Source: Rhodoferax sp. | GTDB lineage: Bacteria > Pseudomonadota > Gammaproteobacteria > Burkholderiales > Burkholderiaceae | Direction of reading: 5' to 3' | Assembly (NCBI GenBank): GCA_028292075.1 | Contig: JAQGNA010000323.1 | Span: 1-6,092 of the forward strand | DNA: 6,092 bases | Shown here: piece by piece, positions 4,316 through 6,092 of the stretch | How the letters are laid out: each line of letters starts with the position of its first letter | Numbering within the stretch: the first letter of the stretch is position 1 | Notes under the pieces: model-generated | Databases searched by the model: none | What the model was told of the DNA's origin: nothing | Seen by the model: the letters and a program-made list of their open reading frames with translations, nothing else | Translations under genes and position numbers: made by a program

Positions 4316-6092
4316 ATGAGAATGAACACACGGTTGCGCAAGAGGTCGACAGCCATTTCCTGGCTCTGCGGCCTTTGGCTCACGCTGGCTCTGCAATGCG
4401 GCTGGGCTGCCACCACGGCGCTCAATACGGCGACCATCGCGCCTCCATCCGGTGTCATCGACGCGGTCGGCGGCTGCACCGCGGCCAGTCCGCCCACCTG
4501 CACTGGCAACAACACGTCGACGGCCACCGTCACCGTCTGGGCCGCTGTCACGTCCAAGACCGTGTCGCCGTCGTCTGGTACTTCCGTCCTGCCCGGCGCC
4601 ACACTGACCTACACCCTGAGCGTGACGGTGTCCGGCGCGGTCACTACCTCGCCCGTCGTGTTGTCCGACACCCTTGGCACCGGGCTCAGTTTCGTGGCTG
4701 TCACGGCCAACCCAGGCGGCTTCACGTCCAGCACAGCAAGCAATCCGTTGACCTTCACCTTGCCAACCGGCGCTTCGATTGGCGTTCACACGGTCCAGTA
4801 CACCGCCCTCGTGGCGACCAGTGCGACGGGCAGCGTCGGTAATTCGGTCGTCGGTACCGCCAACTGCACGAGCGCCGCCCCGTGTACGACGACCAATCCG
4901 CTGGGTGCGCTGACGGTCGCCAAGGCGTTGACCAGCGAGAGCGGAACGCAGGCCGGCATTGCCGAGCCGAATGAGTTGCTGACCTACACCATCACGATCG
5001 GCAACACCAGTGGCTCGGCGGTCAGCAACTACGCGTTGACCGACACGCTTGGTACGGGGCTGTCTTATTCCAACTCGAGTTCCGGAGGCGTCAACTCCGG
5101 TCAGTCGGTCACGTGGACGGGCCTGACGGTGCCGGCCAATGGTTCACTTCAGGTGAGCGTGGTCGCAAAGGTGCTTTCGCCCATCACCACCGCGAGCATC
5201 AGCAATCTTGCCAAGACGACGGGCAACGCGGATCCGGCTTGCCCGAGTGCCGCCTGCGTCGTCATACCGACGGCCACCACGGTCACTGTGGCGAAGGTTT
5301 CAAGTCCGGCCAACGGCACAACAGTGCTTGCCGGGCAAGCCCTCACCTACACCTTGACGGCCACCGTCACCGGCGCGGCCACCGCTGCGCCGACGGTCCT
5401 GACCGACACCTTGGGCAGTGGCCAGACCTTCGGCAGCGTCACTGCGGGAAGCGTCTACACGCTGGGTGGTTCGGGCAACGCCCGCACCTTCACCTTGCCC
5501 ACGGGCACGGCCGCAGGCACTTATTCCGTGAGCTACACGGCAACGGTCAACCCCGGCGCCACCACCGGCACGGTGAACAACAGCGTCACGGGCGCGGCCT
5601 GCACCAGCACCGGCGCCTGCGCCACCGACCACCCGGTGGGCAGCATCGGCGTGGCCAAGTCCCTCACCAGCGAGAGCGGTAGCCAAAGCGGTGTGGCCGA
5701 AGCCGGTGAGCAGCTGGGCTACACCATCACGCTGAGCAACCCGACCGCGACCGCGGTCACCGGCTACGCGCTCACCGACACCCTGAGCGCCGGCCTGTCC
5801 TACTTCAGCTCGACCCTGGGCGGCGTCAACAGCGGCCAGAGCGTGAACTGGACCGGCCTGAGCATCCCGGCCGGCGGCACCCTGCAAGTGGGCGTGGTCG
5901 CCGTTGTCGGCACCGTCGCAAGCGCCAGCGTGAGCAACCTGGCCAAGGCCACCGGCACCGTCGATCCGACCTGCCCGAGCTCGGCCTGCGTGGTCACCCC
6001 CACCACCAGCACCGTCACGGTCGCCAAGACCTCCAACACCGCCAACGGCACCACCGTCATCCCCGGCCAGACGCTGAGCTACACCCTCACCG
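4316..6092 (+). CDS. Large secreted DUF11-type repeat protein, 3' end outside the window
   Basis: The frame is open for 592 codons and runs off the window. Residues 1-31 form a signal peptide: a basic start (MRMNTRLRKR), a hydrophobic core (AISWLCGLWLTLAL) and a likely signal peptidase I site after GWA (28-31 CGWA, then ATTALN). A Cys/Thr-rich cap (32-68) follows, then alternating beta-sandwich repeats: A1 (69-197), B1 (198-319), A2 (320-442), B2 (443-563) and the start of A3 (564 on). Each shows DUF11 hallmarks: V-x-VAK at the start, LTYTLT or YTITL, a DTLGTGL or DTLSAGL core, and a closing strand block. The mature part is Thr, Ser, Gly, Val and Ala rich with few charges, typical of an exported, extended surface or stalk protein. 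DUF11 proteins of Burkholderiales often end in an IPTL-CTERM-type sorting tail; whether this one does cannot be seen. The gene stands alone on the plus strand. A role in adhesion or surface layer formation is inference. Confidence 0.88.
   Translation, partial: MRMNTRLRKRSTAISWLCGLWLTLALQCGWAATTALNTATIAPPSGVIDAVGGCTAASPPTCTGNNTSTATVTVWAAVTSKTVSPSSGTSVLPGATLTYTLSVTVSGAVTTSPVVLSDTLGTGLSFVAVTANPGGFTSSTASNPLTFTLPTGASIGVHTVQYTALVATSATGSVGNSVVGTANCTSAAPCTTTNPLGALTVAKALTSESGTQAGIAEPNELLTYTITIGNTSGSAVSNYALTDTLGTGLSYSNSSSGGVNSGQSVTWTGLTVPANGSLQVSVVAKVLSPITTASISNLAKTTGNADPACPSAACVVIPTATTVTVAKVSSPANGTTVLAGQALTYTLTATVTGAATAAPTVLTDTLGSGQTFGSVTAGSVYTLGGSGNARTFTLPTGTAAGTYSVSYTATVNPGATTGTVNNSVTGAACTSTGACATDHPVGSIGVAKSLTSESGSQSGVAEAGEQLGYTITLSNPTATAVTGYALTDTLSAGLSYFSSTLGGVNSGQSVNWTGLSIPAGGTLQVGVVAVVGTVASASVSNLAKATGTVDPTCPSSACVVTPTTSTVTVAKTSNTANGTTVIPGQTLSYTLT
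4520..4906 (+). repeat. DUF11-like repeat A1
   Basis: First A-type module (residues 69-197). It shares VLPGATLTYTLSVTVSGAVT and LSDTLGTGLSF with A2, but the strand before it carries about five extra residues (VTVWAAVTSK in place of VTVAK). It ends with the pair C184-x5-C190. Confidence 0.75.
4907..5272 (+). repeat. DUF11-like repeat B1
   Basis: First B-type module (residues 198-319). Diagnostic segments are LTSESGTQAGIAE, NYALTDTLGTGLSY, GGVNSGQSVTWTGL and SISNLAK. It ends with C309-x4-C314. The Asn of the IGNTSG strand, usual in DUF11, is present here but replaced in A-type modules. Confidence 0.8.
5273..5641 (+). repeat. DUF11-like repeat A2
   Basis: Second A-type module (residues 320-442), beginning TTVTVAK. 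It contains ANGTTVLAGQALTYTLTA, VLTDTLGSGQTF and RTFTLPTGTAAGTYSVSYTA. It ends with C429-x5-C435 and then ATDHPVG, matching TTTNPLG at the end of A1. Confidence 0.8.
5642..6004 (+). repeat. DUF11-like repeat B2
   Basis: Second B-type module (residues 443-563), closely like B1: LTSESGSQSGVAE, GYALTDTLSAGLSY, GGVNSGQSVNWTGL and SVSNLAK. It is one residue shorter than B1, in the strand before SNLAK. It ends with C553-x4-C558 and VVTPT. Confidence 0.8.
6005..6092 (+). repeat. DUF11-like repeat A3, start only
   Basis: The first 29 residues of a third A-type module: STVTVAKTSNTANGTTVIPG and QTLSYTLT, matching A2. It starts 732 bases after A2, so the A+B unit continues beyond the window edge. Confidence 0.75.

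Noticed and set aside
4385..4402. Lipoprotein signal around Cys28 of the repeat protein
   Set aside because: The residues before the cysteine are A-L-Q, which do not fit a lipobox; the signal peptidase I site after GWA fits better.
5300..5887. 195-residue minus-strand frame and the 189-residue plus-strand frame at 5113-5682
   Set aside because: Both are shadows of the repeat-protein gene. Their repeated Gly/Ala/Arg or His/Arg patterns mirror its Thr/Gly/Ser-rich codons, and the signal-peptide frame is open throughout.
4520..6092. Regular repeats as a CRISPR array or satellite DNA
   Set aside because: The period is long, the copies differ at many silent sites, and the conserved unit is a protein domain.

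Overview
The window is GC-rich with dense, tightly spaced genes, strong G/C bias at third codon positions and classical stem-plus-T-run terminators. This suggests a high-GC proteobacterium. Burkholderiales, possibly Comamonadaceae such as Variovorax or Acidovorax relatives, is my best guess from gene style alone; no rRNA or marker gene is present to confirm it.

Left part (1-3842, all on the minus strand, read right to left): a compact run of five genes followed by the start of a sixth. In order of transcription they are a 91-residue J-domain (DnaJ-like) co-chaperone; a 182-residue unknown protein with a very acidic C-terminal tail; a 255-residue unknown protein with another acidic tail; a 432-residue unknown, probably all-helical protein with a basic Lys/Ala/Pro tail; and a 203-residue membrane-anchored protein with an Mrr-like PD-(D/E)xK nuclease-type domain. 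The last two overlap by 4 bases (ATGA). The first 32 codons of another membrane or secreted protein lie at the left edge. Small gaps, overlaps and common direction suggest an operon, but a 131-bp gap with a hairpin separates the J-domain gene from the rest. I do not recognise the three central proteins, and their joint role is unknown.

Middle (3843-4315): a 473-bp divergent intergenic region. It holds a good minus-direction terminator-like hairpin just upstream of the J-domain gene, a second 10-bp hairpin, a long-loop inverted repeat, and an AT-rich island with short palindromes that probably carries promoter and operator elements for the right-hand gene.

Right part (4316-6092, plus strand): the open-ended 5' part of a large secreted repeat protein. 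A signal peptide is followed by alternating A-type and B-type DUF11-like beta-sandwich repeats of about 120 residues each (A1-B1-A2-B2-A3...). A short cysteine pair punctuates every repeat boundary. The gene runs off the window, so its C-terminal anchoring or sorting signal cannot be seen.
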